The translations under genes were made by a program, and so were the position numbers. Source: Firmicutes bacterium OM04-13BH (lineage in GTDB: Bacteria > Bacillota > Clostridia > Lachnospirales > Lachnospiraceae). From it: 64,000 nt of DNA. The notes below the pieces were generated by a model. The model had not been told where the DNA came from. It was given only the letters and a program-made list of their open reading frames with translations, and ran no database searches. Location: the NCBI GenBank assembly GCA_003481745.1, contig QULP01000013.1, positions 1-64,000 of the forward strand. The letters are read 5' to 3'. Numbering within the stretch: the first letter of the stretch is position 1; each line of letters starts with the position of its first letter. Of the stretch, positions 50,493-59,211 are shown in pieces.

Positions 50493-52175
50493 ATGTATCA
50501 AGAAGAATATGAACGCTGGCTGGCAGCAGACCTTGAAGATGCGGATTTGAATCCGGAATTATCAAAAATTAAAGGAATCGATGAAGAAATCAAAGACCGT
50601 TTTGCTGTAGCATTAAAATTTGGAACTGCAGGACTTCGTGGTGTACTTGGAGCAGGAACAAACCGCATGAACATTTATGTGGTACGTCAGGCAACACAGG
50701 GTCTTGCAAACTGGGTAAAAACACAGGGCGGAAATCAGACTGTGGCAATCAGTTATGACAGTCGTTTAAAGAGTGACGTATTTGCAAAAAATGCAGCAGG
50801 TGTACTGGCTGCAAATGGAATTAAAGTCAGAATTTATGACGCTTTAATGCCGGTACCGGCACTTTCCTTTGCAACACGTTACTATGAATGTAACGCAGGT
50901 ATTATGGTAACCGCTTCTCACAACCCGGCAAAATATAACGGATATAAAGCTTATGGTCCGGACGGATGCCAGATGACAGATGACGCAGCTGCAATTGTAT
51001 ATGAAGAGATTCAGAAAACAGATGTATTAACAGGTGCCAAATATATGTCCTTTGCAGAAGGTGTGGAAGAAGGACTGATTCGTTTTGTAGGAGATGACTG
51101 CAAAAAAGCACTTTACGAAGCAATCGAATCTCGTCAGGTTCGTCCGGGTCTTTGCAAAACAGCAGGTCTTAAACTGGTTTACAGCCCATTAAACGGTTCT
51201 GGTCTTGTACCGGTTACTCAGGTATTAAAAGATATCGGAATTACAGATATCACAATCGTTCCGGAACAGGAATATCCAAATGGATACTTCACAACCTGCA
51301 GTTATCCGAATCCGGAAATTTTTGCAGCTCTGGAATTAGGATTAAATCTGGCAAAAGAAACAGGTGCAGACTTAATGCTTGCAACTGACCCGGATGCAGA
51401 CCGTGTTGGTATTGCAATGAAATGCCCGGATGGCTCCTATGAACTGGTAACAGGAAATGAAGTTGGTGTACTGCTTTTAGACTATATCTGCGCAGGTCGT
51501 ATCGAAAAAGGCACAATGCCGAAGAATCCGGTAGCAGTAAAATCTATCGTTTCCACACCACTTGCGGATGCAGTAGCAGAGCATTACGGAGTAGAACTCA
51601 GAAGCGTACTGACAGGATTTAAATGGATTGGTGACCAGATTGCACAGCTTGAAGAAGCTGGTGAAGTAGACCGCTTTATCTTTGGATTTGAAGAGAGCTA
51701 TGGATATCTTGCAGGACCGTATGTACGTGATAAAGATGCTGTAATCGGTTCTATGCTGATTTGTGAAATGGCTGCATACTACAGAAGTATCGGAAGTTCC
51801 TTAAAACAGAGAATGGAAGAAATCTACGCACAGTATGGTCGTTACTTAAATAAAGTGGACAGTTTTGAATTCCCGGGCTTGAGTGGAATGGACAAGATGT
51901 CTGCATTAATGCAGGGACTTCGTGACAAACCACTGACAGAAATTGCCGGACATCAGATTGTCAAAGTAACAGACTATACAAAACCGGAAGAAACAGGACT
52001 TCCATCTGCAAATGTTTTAATTTACAAACTGGATAACGGTGAAACTGTTGTTGTTCGTCCATCCGGAACAGAACCGAAGATTAAGATTTATTACACAACA
52101 CTTGGAAAGAATCTGGAAGAAGCAGAGGCTGAGAAGGAGAAATTAGCTAAAGCGTTAGAACCAATTATGAAATAA
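50493..52175 (+). CDS. pgcA: Phosphoglucomutase/phosphomannomutase
   Basis: A 560-residue cytoplasmic enzyme of the alpha-D-phosphohexomutase family, at the length of Gram-positive PgcA. Phosphoserine loop in MVTASHNPAKYNGYKAYG (about 139-156), metal loop DPDADRVG (about 299-306), sugar loop GFEESYGYL and phosphate loop VVRPSGTEPKIKIYY near 530. It interconverts glucose 1- and 6-phosphate, feeding glycogen or cell-wall sugar nucleotides. A strong terminator separates it from the convergent regulator gene. Confidence 0.93.
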   Translation: MYQEEYERWLAADLEDADLNPELSKIKGIDEEIKDRFAVALKFGTAGLRGVLGAGTNRMNIYVVRQATQGLANWVKTQGGNQTVAISYDSRLKSDVFAKNAAGVLAANGIKVRIYDALMPVPALSFATRYYECNAGIMVTASHNPAKYNGYKAYGPDGCQMTDDAAAIVYEEIQKTDVLTGAKYMSFAEGVEEGLIRFVGDDCKKALYEAIESRQVRPGLCKTAGLKLVYSPLNGSGLVPVTQVLKDIGITDITIVPEQEYPNGYFTTCSYPNPEIFAALELGLNLAKETGADLMLATDPDADRVGIAMKCPDGSYELVTGNEVGVLLLDYICAGRIEKGTMPKNPVAVKSIVSTPLADAVAEHYGVELRSVLTGFKWIGDQIAQLEEAGEVDRFIFGFEESYGYLAGPYVRDKDAVIGSMLICEMAAYYRSIGSSLKQRMEEIYAQYGRYLNKVDSFEFPGLSGMDKMSALMQGLRDKPLTEIAGHQIVKVTDYTKPEETGLPSANVLIYKLDNGETVVVRPSGTEPKIKIYYTTLGKNLEEAEAEKEKLAKALEPIMK

Positions 52176-52244
52176 TATGAAGAAATCATACTGCGTCATA
52201 TCTTGAGTATTGTTGATGTGCCAAAAACTTAATAGATAAAAAAT

Positions 52245-52288
52245 AAAACAGAGGTGTATTGCTTAAAAACGATACACCTCTGTTTTTT
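52245..52288. terminator. Bidirectional terminator
   Basis: AAAACAGAGGTGTAT (52245-52259) pairs with ATACACCTCTGTTTT (52272-52286), flanked by A and T runs. It serves pgcA and the convergent GntR gene, whose stop it overlaps. Confidence 0.92.
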
Positions 52289-52964
52289 ATTTCGTGAAAT
52301 ATTCCGGATATTGTTTCATAATTTCCGTTTTTTCTGTCTGATATCGGGTCAAATGTCGGGTCATAAAAATTTCTGCCATTTCAGCATCTTTTCGTTTTAA
52401 TGCATATAAAATATCTTCGTGATCCGGAATCGTTGATTTCGCATATCCGGATTTTGCTGCAAGTGCACGAAGCCGGTCAAAGTGAACCATCTGTTCTTCT
52501 ACAAAATGATAGGACCACATTTTGCCTGCACATTCAAAAATAAGACGATGAAATTCATTGTCGATTTCAAGAAAACGGTCTCCGTCTTTGGTAGTCTGGC
52601 AGGCTTTCTGCTGTTCAATGTTTTGTTTCAGTGCAAGCAGGTAGTCATCTGTAATAGACTCACAGGCAAGTTTGATAACTGCTGTTTCCATAACAAGACG
52701 TACAAAACGGGATTCTTCGACAATTGCATAATTAATTTTAGAAATATAACTTCCTCTTTGTGGAAGAATTTCGACAAGTCCAATACGGTTTAATTCGATT
52801 AAAGCTTCACGAATCGGGGTTCTTGAAAGGGAAAGGGCAGAAGAAAGTTCATTTTCACTGACTGCACTTCCGGGCTGAAGTTCAACGTGGATAATGTTAT
52901 ATAAAAGAACCCGCATGGCATAGGATCTTGCTGTTTCAGAAGAATTTCTGTTAAGTATTATCAT
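52287..52964 (-). CDS. GntR-family (FCD) regulator of the hexuronate genes
   Basis: A 225-residue protein. The winged HTH (about 12-78) has VSENELSSALSLSRTPIREALI and the wing LVEILPQRGSYISKI. The FCD domain (about 85-215) has EIDNEFHRLIFECAGK and IPDHEDILYALKRKD with metal-type His/Asp residues. It is divergent from uxuA. Two identical CATACTAGTATAC sites lie between the genes, so it probably represses both until a hexuronate-derived ligand binds. That role is inferred from position and the known UxuR/ExuR family logic. Confidence 0.9.
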   Translation of the reverse strand: MIILNRNSSETARSYAMRVLLYNIIHVELQPGSAVSENELSSALSLSRTPIREALIELNRIGLVEILPQRGSYISKINYAIVEESRFVRLVMETAVIKLACESITDDYLLALKQNIEQQKACQTTKDGDRFLEIDNEFHRLIFECAGKMWSYHFVEEQMVHFDRLRALAAKSGYAKSTIPDHEDILYALKRKDAEMAEIFMTRHLTRYQTEKTEIMKQYPEYFTK

Positions 52965-53079
52965 ATAAAATACCCTCTCTTTGCTAATAGTAGAAATGAT
53001 ACCCTAATTTCTAATTATACGCTATGAAACTGTTTTTTACCAGATGAAAATTAGAGTTTGTTATCCTTTTAACAGCTTA

Positions 53080-53228
53080 CATACTAGTATACTGAAAAGC
53101 AAGACTTAAAGTCAATGGTTTAAACTGAAAATAAAAAAACTTGTACAAAATACACAGAAAAATAAAAAAATATATAGTGAAAATGTGAATTGAAAAAATT
53201 TTGAGTTTATACTACCATACTAGTATAC
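53080..53228. promoter_or_regulatory. Twin operators in the gntR-uxuA divergent region
   Basis: CATACTAGTATAC occurs at 53080-53092 and again, exactly, at 53216-53228. The core ATACTAGTAT is a perfect palindrome. A TATACT -10-like box (53208-53213) directly precedes the second copy, so binding there would block uxuA transcription. The rest of 52965-53295 is AT-rich with no gene. Confidence 0.8.
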
Positions 53229-53295
53229 GAGAAAGAGATACACATAAACTGAAAACATAAAATAAAAAATCAAAATGATAAGGAGAATGTTTATT

Positions 53296-54378
53296 ATGGA
53301 AATGACAATGCGTTGGTATGGAAAAGAGTATGATACAGTTACATTACAGCAGATTCGTCAGAGCTGTTATGTAAAAGGAATTATTTCCACACTGTATAAC
53401 AAAATGCCGGGAGAGGTATGGGAATTAGATGAAATCCTTGCACTGAAAAAAGATGTTGAAGATGCAGGACTTTTCCTCGCAGGTATCGAAAGTGTTAACG
53501 TAAGTGATGCAATCAAAACCGGCGGTCCGGACAGAGACAAAGACATCGAAGCATACATCAAAACATTAGAGAACCTTGGTAAAGCAGATATTCACATGGT
53601 ATGTTACAACTTCATGCCGGTATTTGACTGGACAAGAACAGAACTTGACCGTATGAGAGAAGATGGAACAACCGTTCTTGCATATAATCAGGATGTAATC
53701 GACAGCATGGATCCTGAAAAAATGTTCGACGCTATCAAAAACAATATGAACGGAACTGTAATGCCGGGTTGGGAACCGGAACGTATGGAAAAAGTAAAAG
53801 AGCTGTTTGAACTTTACAAAGATATTGATGAAGAAAAACTGTTTGAAAACCTGAAATACTTCCTGGAAGCAATCATGCCGGTTTGTGACAAATACGACAT
53901 CAACATGGCAATTCATCCGGATGACCCATCATGGAGCGTATTTGGACTTCCACGTATCATTTCTTCTCAGGCAAAATTAAAACGTCTGATTGAAATGGTG
54001 CCAAATAAACACAACGGTGTTACATTCTGCATGGGTTCTTATGGAACAAACTTAAACAACGATTTAGTTGCAACTGTTAAGATGTTAAAAGGAAGAATTC
54101 ATTTCGCGCACATCAGAAACCTTCGTTTTAATGATGGAATGAGAGATTTTGAAGAAAGTGCTCATTTAAGCTCTGACGGAACATTTGACATGCATGCAGT
54201 TATGAAAGCTTTATATGAAACAGGATTTGAAGGACCAATCCGTCCAGACCATGGAAGAATGATTTGGGGCGAAAAAGCAATGCCAGGATACGGTCTGTAT
54301 GACAGAGCACTTGGTGCAGCTTACCTTTGCGGATTATGGGAAGCAATCGAAAAAGAAGCAAAAAGCGAAAATAAATAA
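53296..54378 (+). CDS. uxuA: Mannonate dehydratase
   Basis: A 360-residue enzyme; the ATG at 53296 is 10 bp after AAGGAG, and MEMTMRWYGKEYDTVTLQQI is the usual family start. UxuA converts D-mannonate to 2-keto-3-deoxygluconate with Mn2+ or Fe2+. Metal-binding motifs are visible: MAIHPDDPSW (His/Asp), FCMGSYG, HFAHIRNLRF and RPDHGRMIWGE. It begins an operon with the UxuB-like reductase and is likely repressed by the divergent GntR protein. Confidence 0.96.
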   Translation: MEMTMRWYGKEYDTVTLQQIRQSCYVKGIISTLYNKMPGEVWELDEILALKKDVEDAGLFLAGIESVNVSDAIKTGGPDRDKDIEAYIKTLENLGKADIHMVCYNFMPVFDWTRTELDRMREDGTTVLAYNQDVIDSMDPEKMFDAIKNNMNGTVMPGWEPERMEKVKELFELYKDIDEEKLFENLKYFLEAIMPVCDKYDINMAIHPDDPSWSVFGLPRIISSQAKLKRLIEMVPNKHNGVTFCMGSYGTNLNNDLVATVKMLKGRIHFAHIRNLRFNDGMRDFEESAHLSSDGTFDMHAVMKALYETGFEGPIRPDHGRMIWGEKAMPGYGLYDRALGAAYLCGLWEAIEKEAKSENK

Positions 54379-54407
54379 TTATAGTAAATAAGAATAGAAA
54401 GGTGAAA

Positions 54408-56024
54408 ATGAAGATGAAGCTGACATTAGACGGTATTAAAGATAAGAAAAGCTGGGAAGCAGCAGGCGTTGTGCTTCCATCCTATGATATTGAAAAAGTA
54501 AAAGAAGAAACAAAGAAATCCCCAGCTTGGGTACATTTCGGAATCGGAAATATTTTCCGTATCTTCATTGGTGGAATCGCAGATACTTTAATTTCCAACG
54601 GAGCTATGGACAAAGGTATTACCTGCGTAGAGACATTTGACTTCGATGTAGTGGACAAAATCTACGCTCCTTATGACAATCTGGTTCTGGGTGTTACCTT
54701 AAAAGCAGACGGAAGTACAGATAAAAAAGTAATCGCTTCTTTAACAGAGGCAATCAAAGCACAGTCTAATGTAGAGGCTGAGTGGAATCGTTTAAAAGAA
54801 ATCTTCCAGAATAAAGACCTTCAGATGATTTCCTTTACTATCACAGAAAAAGGTTATGCATTAAAAGGCGCAGATGGAACTTATTTCCCATTCATCCAGA
54901 GCGATATCGACAATGGTCCGGAAAAAGCAGGTTCTGCAATGGCTGTTGTATGCGCACTGCTTCATGAACGTTTCAAAGCAGGAAAAGCTCCGTTAGCTGT
55001 TGTTTCTATGGATAACTGCTCTCACAATGGAGAAAAGCTGAGAAATTCTATTCTTACAATGGCAGAAGAATGGAACAAAAAAGGATTCGTAGAAGATGAA
55101 TTCGTAGCTTATATCTCCGATGAAGCACAGGTATCTTTCCCATGGTCTATGATTGATAAAATCACACCAAGACCGGCAGAATCTGTATGCAAATCTTTAG
55201 AGGAACTTGGAATCGAAGACATTGCACCGGTTATTACTTCTAAGAGAACTTATATTGCACCATTTGTAAATGCAGAAGGACCGCAGTATCTGGTAATTGA
55301 AGACCGTTTCCCGAATGGCAGACCGGCTCTTGAAAAAGCAGGTGTTTACATGACAGACCGTGACACTGTAAACAAAGTAGAACGTATGAAAGTTACAACC
55401 TGCTTAAATCCACTGCATACAGCACTGGCTACTTACGGATGTGTATTAGGATATACTTTAATTGCAGACGAAATGAAAGACGAACAGTTAAACAAACTGG
55501 TTCATGAAATCGGTCCTGTAGAAGGTATGCCGGTTGTTACAGACCCGGGCATCCTTTCTCCGGCAGAGTTCGTAGACGAAGTTATCAACACTCGTATTCC
55601 GAATCCATTTATGCCTGATACTCCACAGCGTATTGCAACAGATACTTCTCAGAAAGTTGGAATCCGTTACGGAGAAACTATCAAATCTTATGTGGAAAAA
55701 TACGGAGATGCAAAGAAATTAAAAGCAATCCCGCTGGCAATCGCTGGATGGTGCCGATATCTTCTTGGTCTTGATGACAATGGAGAAGCGTTTGAACTTT
55801 CCGCAGACCCAATGCTGGATGAATTAAAAGCAGAATTAAAAGGAATCGAATTTGGCAAACCGGAAAGCTACAACGGACAGCTTAAATCCATTCTTTCTAA
55901 TGAAAACATCTTCGGAATTGACCTCTACAAAGCTGGTATCGGCGAACTGATTGAAGAAATCTTTGTAAAAGAGATTGCAGGTGTTGGTGCAGTAAGAGCA
56001 ACATTAAAAGAATACTTAGCATAA
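54408..56024 (+). CDS. uxuB: Mannitol dehydrogenase-family fructuronate reductase
   Basis: A 538-residue polyol-dehydrogenase-family protein; the ATG at 54408 follows AGAAAGG. The N-terminal Rossmann part has VHFGIGNIFRIFIGGIAD, and the catalytic domain has NCSHNGEKL, PWSMIDKITPRP and TCLNPLHTALATYGCVLGY, with the conserved Lys/Asn/His set of the family. UxuB reduces D-fructuronate to D-mannonate with NADH, the step before UxuA, fitting the operon. The chain is longer than typical UxuB, and another polyol substrate cannot be excluded. Confidence 0.9.
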   Translation: MKMKLTLDGIKDKKSWEAAGVVLPSYDIEKVKEETKKSPAWVHFGIGNIFRIFIGGIADTLISNGAMDKGITCVETFDFDVVDKIYAPYDNLVLGVTLKADGSTDKKVIASLTEAIKAQSNVEAEWNRLKEIFQNKDLQMISFTITEKGYALKGADGTYFPFIQSDIDNGPEKAGSAMAVVCALLHERFKAGKAPLAVVSMDNCSHNGEKLRNSILTMAEEWNKKGFVEDEFVAYISDEAQVSFPWSMIDKITPRPAESVCKSLEELGIEDIAPVITSKRTYIAPFVNAEGPQYLVIEDRFPNGRPALEKAGVYMTDRDTVNKVERMKVTTCLNPLHTALATYGCVLGYTLIADEMKDEQLNKLVHEIGPVEGMPVVTDPGILSPAEFVDEVINTRIPNPFMPDTPQRIATDTSQKVGIRYGETIKSYVEKYGDAKKLKAIPLAIAGWCRYLLGLDDNGEAFELSADPMLDELKAELKGIEFGKPESYNGQLKSILSNENIFGIDLYKAGIGELIEEIFVKEIAGVGAVRATLKEYLA

Positions 56025-56045
56025 TTAAATTAATAGATTTAGCAT

Positions 56046-56093
56046 AAAAAATCCCCCTGGGTTGTTTTTGGTAACAACCTCGGGGGATTTTTT
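56046..56093. terminator. Bidirectional terminator
   Basis: AAAAATCCCCCTGGGTTGTT pairs with AACAACCTCGGGGGATTTTT, a very stable stem between the uxuB-like gene and the convergent sulfite-reductase-like gene. Confidence 0.93.
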
Positions 56094-57021
56094 ACAGTTC
56101 ACGTTTTAAAATTTCTTCTTTTCTGCTTAAGATGTCTCCGTTTAAAATTTCATTTTCTACATTCTCAAATCCAAGACGGTCTACTGTCAGTGCAAAACGT
56201 TCTCCCGGTTTTCCGTTTTCGCGGAAGAATAAGATGGTCTTTTCAATGATATCCATTGCTTCTTCTTTGGAAGTAAAGACTTTATTTAAGGCACGACCCT
56301 GTGAAATCTGTTTTCCCCAGCGTCCGCCAATGTAAATTTTAAATCCGTAAGTACCATCTTTAATGCTGTCAAAATGGCAGTTTCCAACACAGCGACCACA
56401 GTGGATACAGACCTTTTTATCAATGTTTAAGACACCGTCAACAACTTTAGCGGCACCGGACGGACATACTGCTTCGATGGCACATTTTTTACAGCCTTTA
56501 CAAAGAGCTTTATCAAAGTTTGGAACTCTCTGACCAATGATTCCAAGGTCATTTAAATCTGGTTTTACACAATTATTAGGACATCCGCCAACGGCAATTT
56601 TAAATTTATGAGGAAGTTTTACTTCATGATATCCCTCATAAAAACGTTTGTGAATTTCCTCGGAAATTGCGAAAGAATCTAACAGACCATAATGGCAGGT
56701 GGTTCCTTTACAGGATACAACTGGGCGAACACGTGGACCGGTTCCGCCAACGGTTAAGCCTTCTTTTGCAAGATGAGCCTGAAATGCTTCTACTTTATCA
56801 TAAGGGATGCCCTGAATTTCTACAGTCTGGCGGGTAGTGAAGGTAAGCACTCCATTTCCGAATTTTTCTGCGGCTTCTGTTAAACACTGAGCCTGAGCAG
56901 CGGAAATTTTTCCATTTACAGTGATAACCCGTGCAGAAAAGTTATCGGTTCCTTTGTTATTTAAGAAGCCAAGTCCTTTTAAACGTTTTTCTTCTTCTTT
57001 GCTGACAGTTAATGCTGACAT
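56092..57021 (-). CDS. Siroheme/4Fe-4S sulfite or nitrite reductase-like protein
   Basis: A 309-residue protein resembling the AsrC/dissimilatory reductase group. A nitrite/sulfite reductase ferredoxin-like half (about 15-100, with LTFTTRQTVEIQGI) precedes the siroheme-4Fe-4S cysteines in CKGTTCHYGLLDS and GGCPNNCVKPDLND (about 125-165). A double ferredoxin insert follows (CKGCKKCAIEAVCPSGA and CIHCGRCVGNCHFDSI). It likely reduces sulfite or a related anion. No AsrA/AsrB partner is adjacent. A divergent LysR gene probably controls it. Confidence 0.88.
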   Translation of the reverse strand: MSALTVSKEEEKRLKGLGFLNNKGTDNFSARVITVNGKISAAQAQCLTEAAEKFGNGVLTFTTRQTVEIQGIPYDKVEAFQAHLAKEGLTVGGTGPRVRPVVSCKGTTCHYGLLDSFAISEEIHKRFYEGYHEVKLPHKFKIAVGGCPNNCVKPDLNDLGIIGQRVPNFDKALCKGCKKCAIEAVCPSGAAKVVDGVLNIDKKVCIHCGRCVGNCHFDSIKDGTYGFKIYIGGRWGKQISQGRALNKVFTSKEEAMDIIEKTILFFRENGKPGERFALTVDRLGFENVENEILNGDILSRKEEILKREL

Positions 57022-57158
57022 TTTATTCCTCCTTGAGCTTTTTATGTACCAGTACAGCGTAAATATAGCAGCTGCTTAATATTCAATGTACCAGTTTTAA
57101 TAACTATAATATAACACTTGTTGATGTATTTGAAAAATGATATTATTTTATAAAAATG

Positions 57159-57173
57159 ATAGGTTTTACCTAT
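57159..57173. promoter_or_regulatory. LysR-type operator
   Basis: ATAGGTTTTACCTAT (57159-57173) is a perfect palindrome with 6-bp arms, 25 bp before the LysR start codon. ATAG-N7-CTAT fits the usual T-N11-A pattern of LysR sites. It lies between the LysR gene and the reductase gene. Confidence 0.7.
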
Positions 57174-57197
57174 AGATAAAAGGGAATGATAAAAACA

Positions 57198-58115
57198 ATG
57201 ACGATTCGATACCTTACGATTTTTTTGGCTGTTGCAGAGTATGGAACGATGAGTGCGGCGGCAAAACATCTTTATCTTTCACAGCCGACCGTCAGTCAGG
57301 CAATTCGTGAAATGGAACAGCATTATCATGGGTTATTATTTGAACGGTTTGGAAAGAAATTATATCTGACAGAGAGGGGAAAATTATTGCTTTCTCACGC
57401 AAGGGATTTGGTGAGCCGGTTTGAACAGTTAGATGAGTTGATGCTCAATCAGGGACAGAACGAACGATTTCGGCTTGGAACAACGCTGACAGTGGGAACA
57501 TGCCTTGCACCGGCATTGATTGGAGAATTAGAACAGAGTCTGACGGGGCTTGAGGTGTATTCTTTTGTCAGCAATACGCATGAAATTGAAGAGAAATTAT
57601 TGAAATCTGAACTCGATGCGGCAGTCGTGGAAGGAGAAATTCAGTCGCCGGATTTGGTTGTGATTCCGATTATTGAGGACTGTCTGGTACTTGGATGCGG
57701 AAGCCGGCATCCATTTTTTGAAAAAATTCAAATTTCAAATTCAGAATTAAATGGTCAGTGCTTTGCAATGCGTGAGCAGGGAAGCGGAACAAGACAGCTT
57801 TTTGAGGACTATGTGAAACGGCATCACATTTCAATCAAGGTAACGTGGGAGGCAAATTGTCCACGTACGATTATCAATGCAGTGATTTGGAATAAAGTGC
57901 TTTCTGTTATGTCGCTTCGTCTTTTAACACATGAGCTGGCGCATGAAAAAATTCGGGTGTTTTATGATGAAAAACAGGAATGGAACCGAAAATTTAAACT
58001 GGTGTATCATAAAAATAAATTTCTGACACCTGCGATTTATGAATTAGAAAAAATTTTATATCAGCATAAAGAAATGAAACTACCGAAAGAGTATGGGATT
58101 CTGGCTCATGAGTGA
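57198..58115 (+). CDS. LysR-family transcriptional regulator
   Basis: A 305-residue protein; I prefer ATG 57198 (MTIRYLTIFLAVAEYGTMSA), 13 bp after AAAGGGA, though ATG 57186 is in frame. The winged HTH covers about 1-60 (AAKHLYLSQPTVSQAIREME). The ligand domain (about 90-295) shows the two-lobe fold, with LGTTLTVGTCLAPALIGELE and MREQGSGTRQLFEDYV, the latter typical of CysL/CbbR-like members. It probably activates the divergent reductase gene through the ATAG-N7-CTAT site. Confidence 0.92.
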   Translation: MTIRYLTIFLAVAEYGTMSAAAKHLYLSQPTVSQAIREMEQHYHGLLFERFGKKLYLTERGKLLLSHARDLVSRFEQLDELMLNQGQNERFRLGTTLTVGTCLAPALIGELEQSLTGLEVYSFVSNTHEIEEKLLKSELDAAVVEGEIQSPDLVVIPIIEDCLVLGCGSRHPFFEKIQISNSELNGQCFAMREQGSGTRQLFEDYVKRHHISIKVTWEANCPRTIINAVIWNKVLSVMSLRLLTHELAHEKIRVFYDEKQEWNRKFKLVYHKNKFLTPAIYELEKILYQHKEMKLPKEYGILAHE

Positions 58116-58147
58116 GCTGGAATCCTGTATTTTTGTTTGGGAAAGAA

Positions 58148-58242
58148 TGTATATATAAAATTTTTACATATATATTGACAATACGATGCTCTGGTATTAT
58201 ACTATATATAAAATTTATATATATAAATATTTTACATATTAA
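58148..58242 (+). promoter_or_regulatory. padR promoter with twin PadR-type operators
   Basis: TTGACA (58175-58180) and TATACT (58198-58203) have a 17-bp spacer. The stretch ATGTATATATAAAATTTTTAC (58148-58168, continuing to ACAT) carries the ATGT...ACAT pattern of PadR sites. A near copy (TATATAAATATTTTACAT) lies at about 58222-58239. One copy is upstream of the -35 and one between the -10 and the ribosome site. Confidence 0.7.
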
Positions 58243-58258
58243 AAAAGGAGATGATTGC

Positions 58259-58576
58259 ATGTATTTTCCTGTTTCTGCTTTATTAATTGAGTATCTGATT
58301 TTAACCATTGTGGAAACTCAGGACTCTTATGGATACGAAATCAGTCAGACAATTAAACTGGTGGCGGATATTAAGGAATCAACGCTTTATCCGATTTTGA
58401 AAAAGCTTGAAAAAGCCGGATTTCTTACAACTTACTCTCAGGAATTTCAGGGAAGGAAGAGGAAATATTATTCGATTACGGAAAGTGGAAAGGTACAAAT
58501 CGAATATCTTAGCAATGAGTGGATTGCCTATCGCGACACAATTGACGGAATTATAGAGGGGAGGATTCGAAGTTGA
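58259..58576 (+). CDS. PadR-family transcriptional regulator
   Basis: A 105-residue protein; ATG 58259 follows AAAAAAGGAG. The winged helix shows LLIEYLILTIVETQDSYGYE, IKESTLYPILKKLEKAGFL and the wing RKRKYYSITESG, typical of short PadR proteins. It is the first gene of the conserved PadR-DUF1700-DUF4097 operon and probably represses it, with two operator-like repeats around the promoter. Such operons usually respond to cell-envelope stress. Confidence 0.93.
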   Translation: MYFPVSALLIEYLILTIVETQDSYGYEISQTIKLVADIKESTLYPILKKLEKAGFLTTYSQEFQGRKRKYYSITESGKVQIEYLSNEWIAYRDTIDGIIEGRIRS

Positions 58577-59211
58577 GTAAAGAAGAATATTTAAAACAGT
58601 TGCAGAAATATTTGAAAAAGCTTTCTTTGCAGGATTATGAAGATGCGATGGAGTATTTCACAGAATATTTTGAAGAGACAGACGAAGAGGGCGCAAAGGA
58701 GTTAATGAACGAACTTGGCACTCCAAAAGAAGCAGCAAGAGACTTGATTTCTAATCTTCTGGATAGAAAGTTAGAGGAGCAGGTGCAGGTGTCGGAATCC
58801 GAAACAACCAAAAAGTCATCGAAATGGAGTATCTTTTGGATAGCCTGCCTTGCAATTTGTGCGGCACCGATTGGTGCACCGCTTGCAATTGCTTTCCTTG
58901 CAGTCGTATTATCATTAGTAATTTGTCTTGGAGTCATAGTACTATGTATTTTTATTTTTGCATTTTGTTTCTTTTTAGTCGGAGCAAAACTATTTATCCG
59001 GGGAATTTTAGCAATTCCGTTTTCCGTACCAGGATTTGCAATCATAAGTGGAAGCGGACTTTTCGTGGTTGGTCTTGGAATACTTAGCATTATTCTTGGT
59101 GTTGTGCTTGCAAAAGGGATTGGGTTATTATTTGTGAAACTGGCAAAATGGGTTTCAGGACGTTCAAAGAGATTTGGAAAAGGAGGAAGGATTCATGAAA
59201 AGATGGATTAA
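58573..59211 (+). CDS. DUF1700 (HAAS) membrane protein
   Basis: A 212-residue protein that overlaps padR by 4 bp. The N-terminal helical HAAS domain (about 1-70: LQKYLKKLSLQDYEDAMEYF, ELGTPKEAARDLISNLL) is followed by three to four long hydrophobic helices (about 85-195). HAAS-domain proteins accompany PadR regulators and DUF4097 proteins and may act as signalling partners at the membrane. Overlaps the next gene by 17 bp, so all three are coupled. Confidence 0.9.
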   Translation: MSKEEYLKQLQKYLKKLSLQDYEDAMEYFTEYFEETDEEGAKELMNELGTPKEAARDLISNLLDRKLEEQVQVSESETTKKSSKWSIFWIACLAICAAPIGAPLAIAFLAVVLSLVICLGVIVLCIFIFAFCFFLVGAKLFIRGILAIPFSVPGFAIISGSGLFVVGLGILSIILGVVLAKGIGLLFVKLAKWVSGRSKRFGKGGRIHEKMD

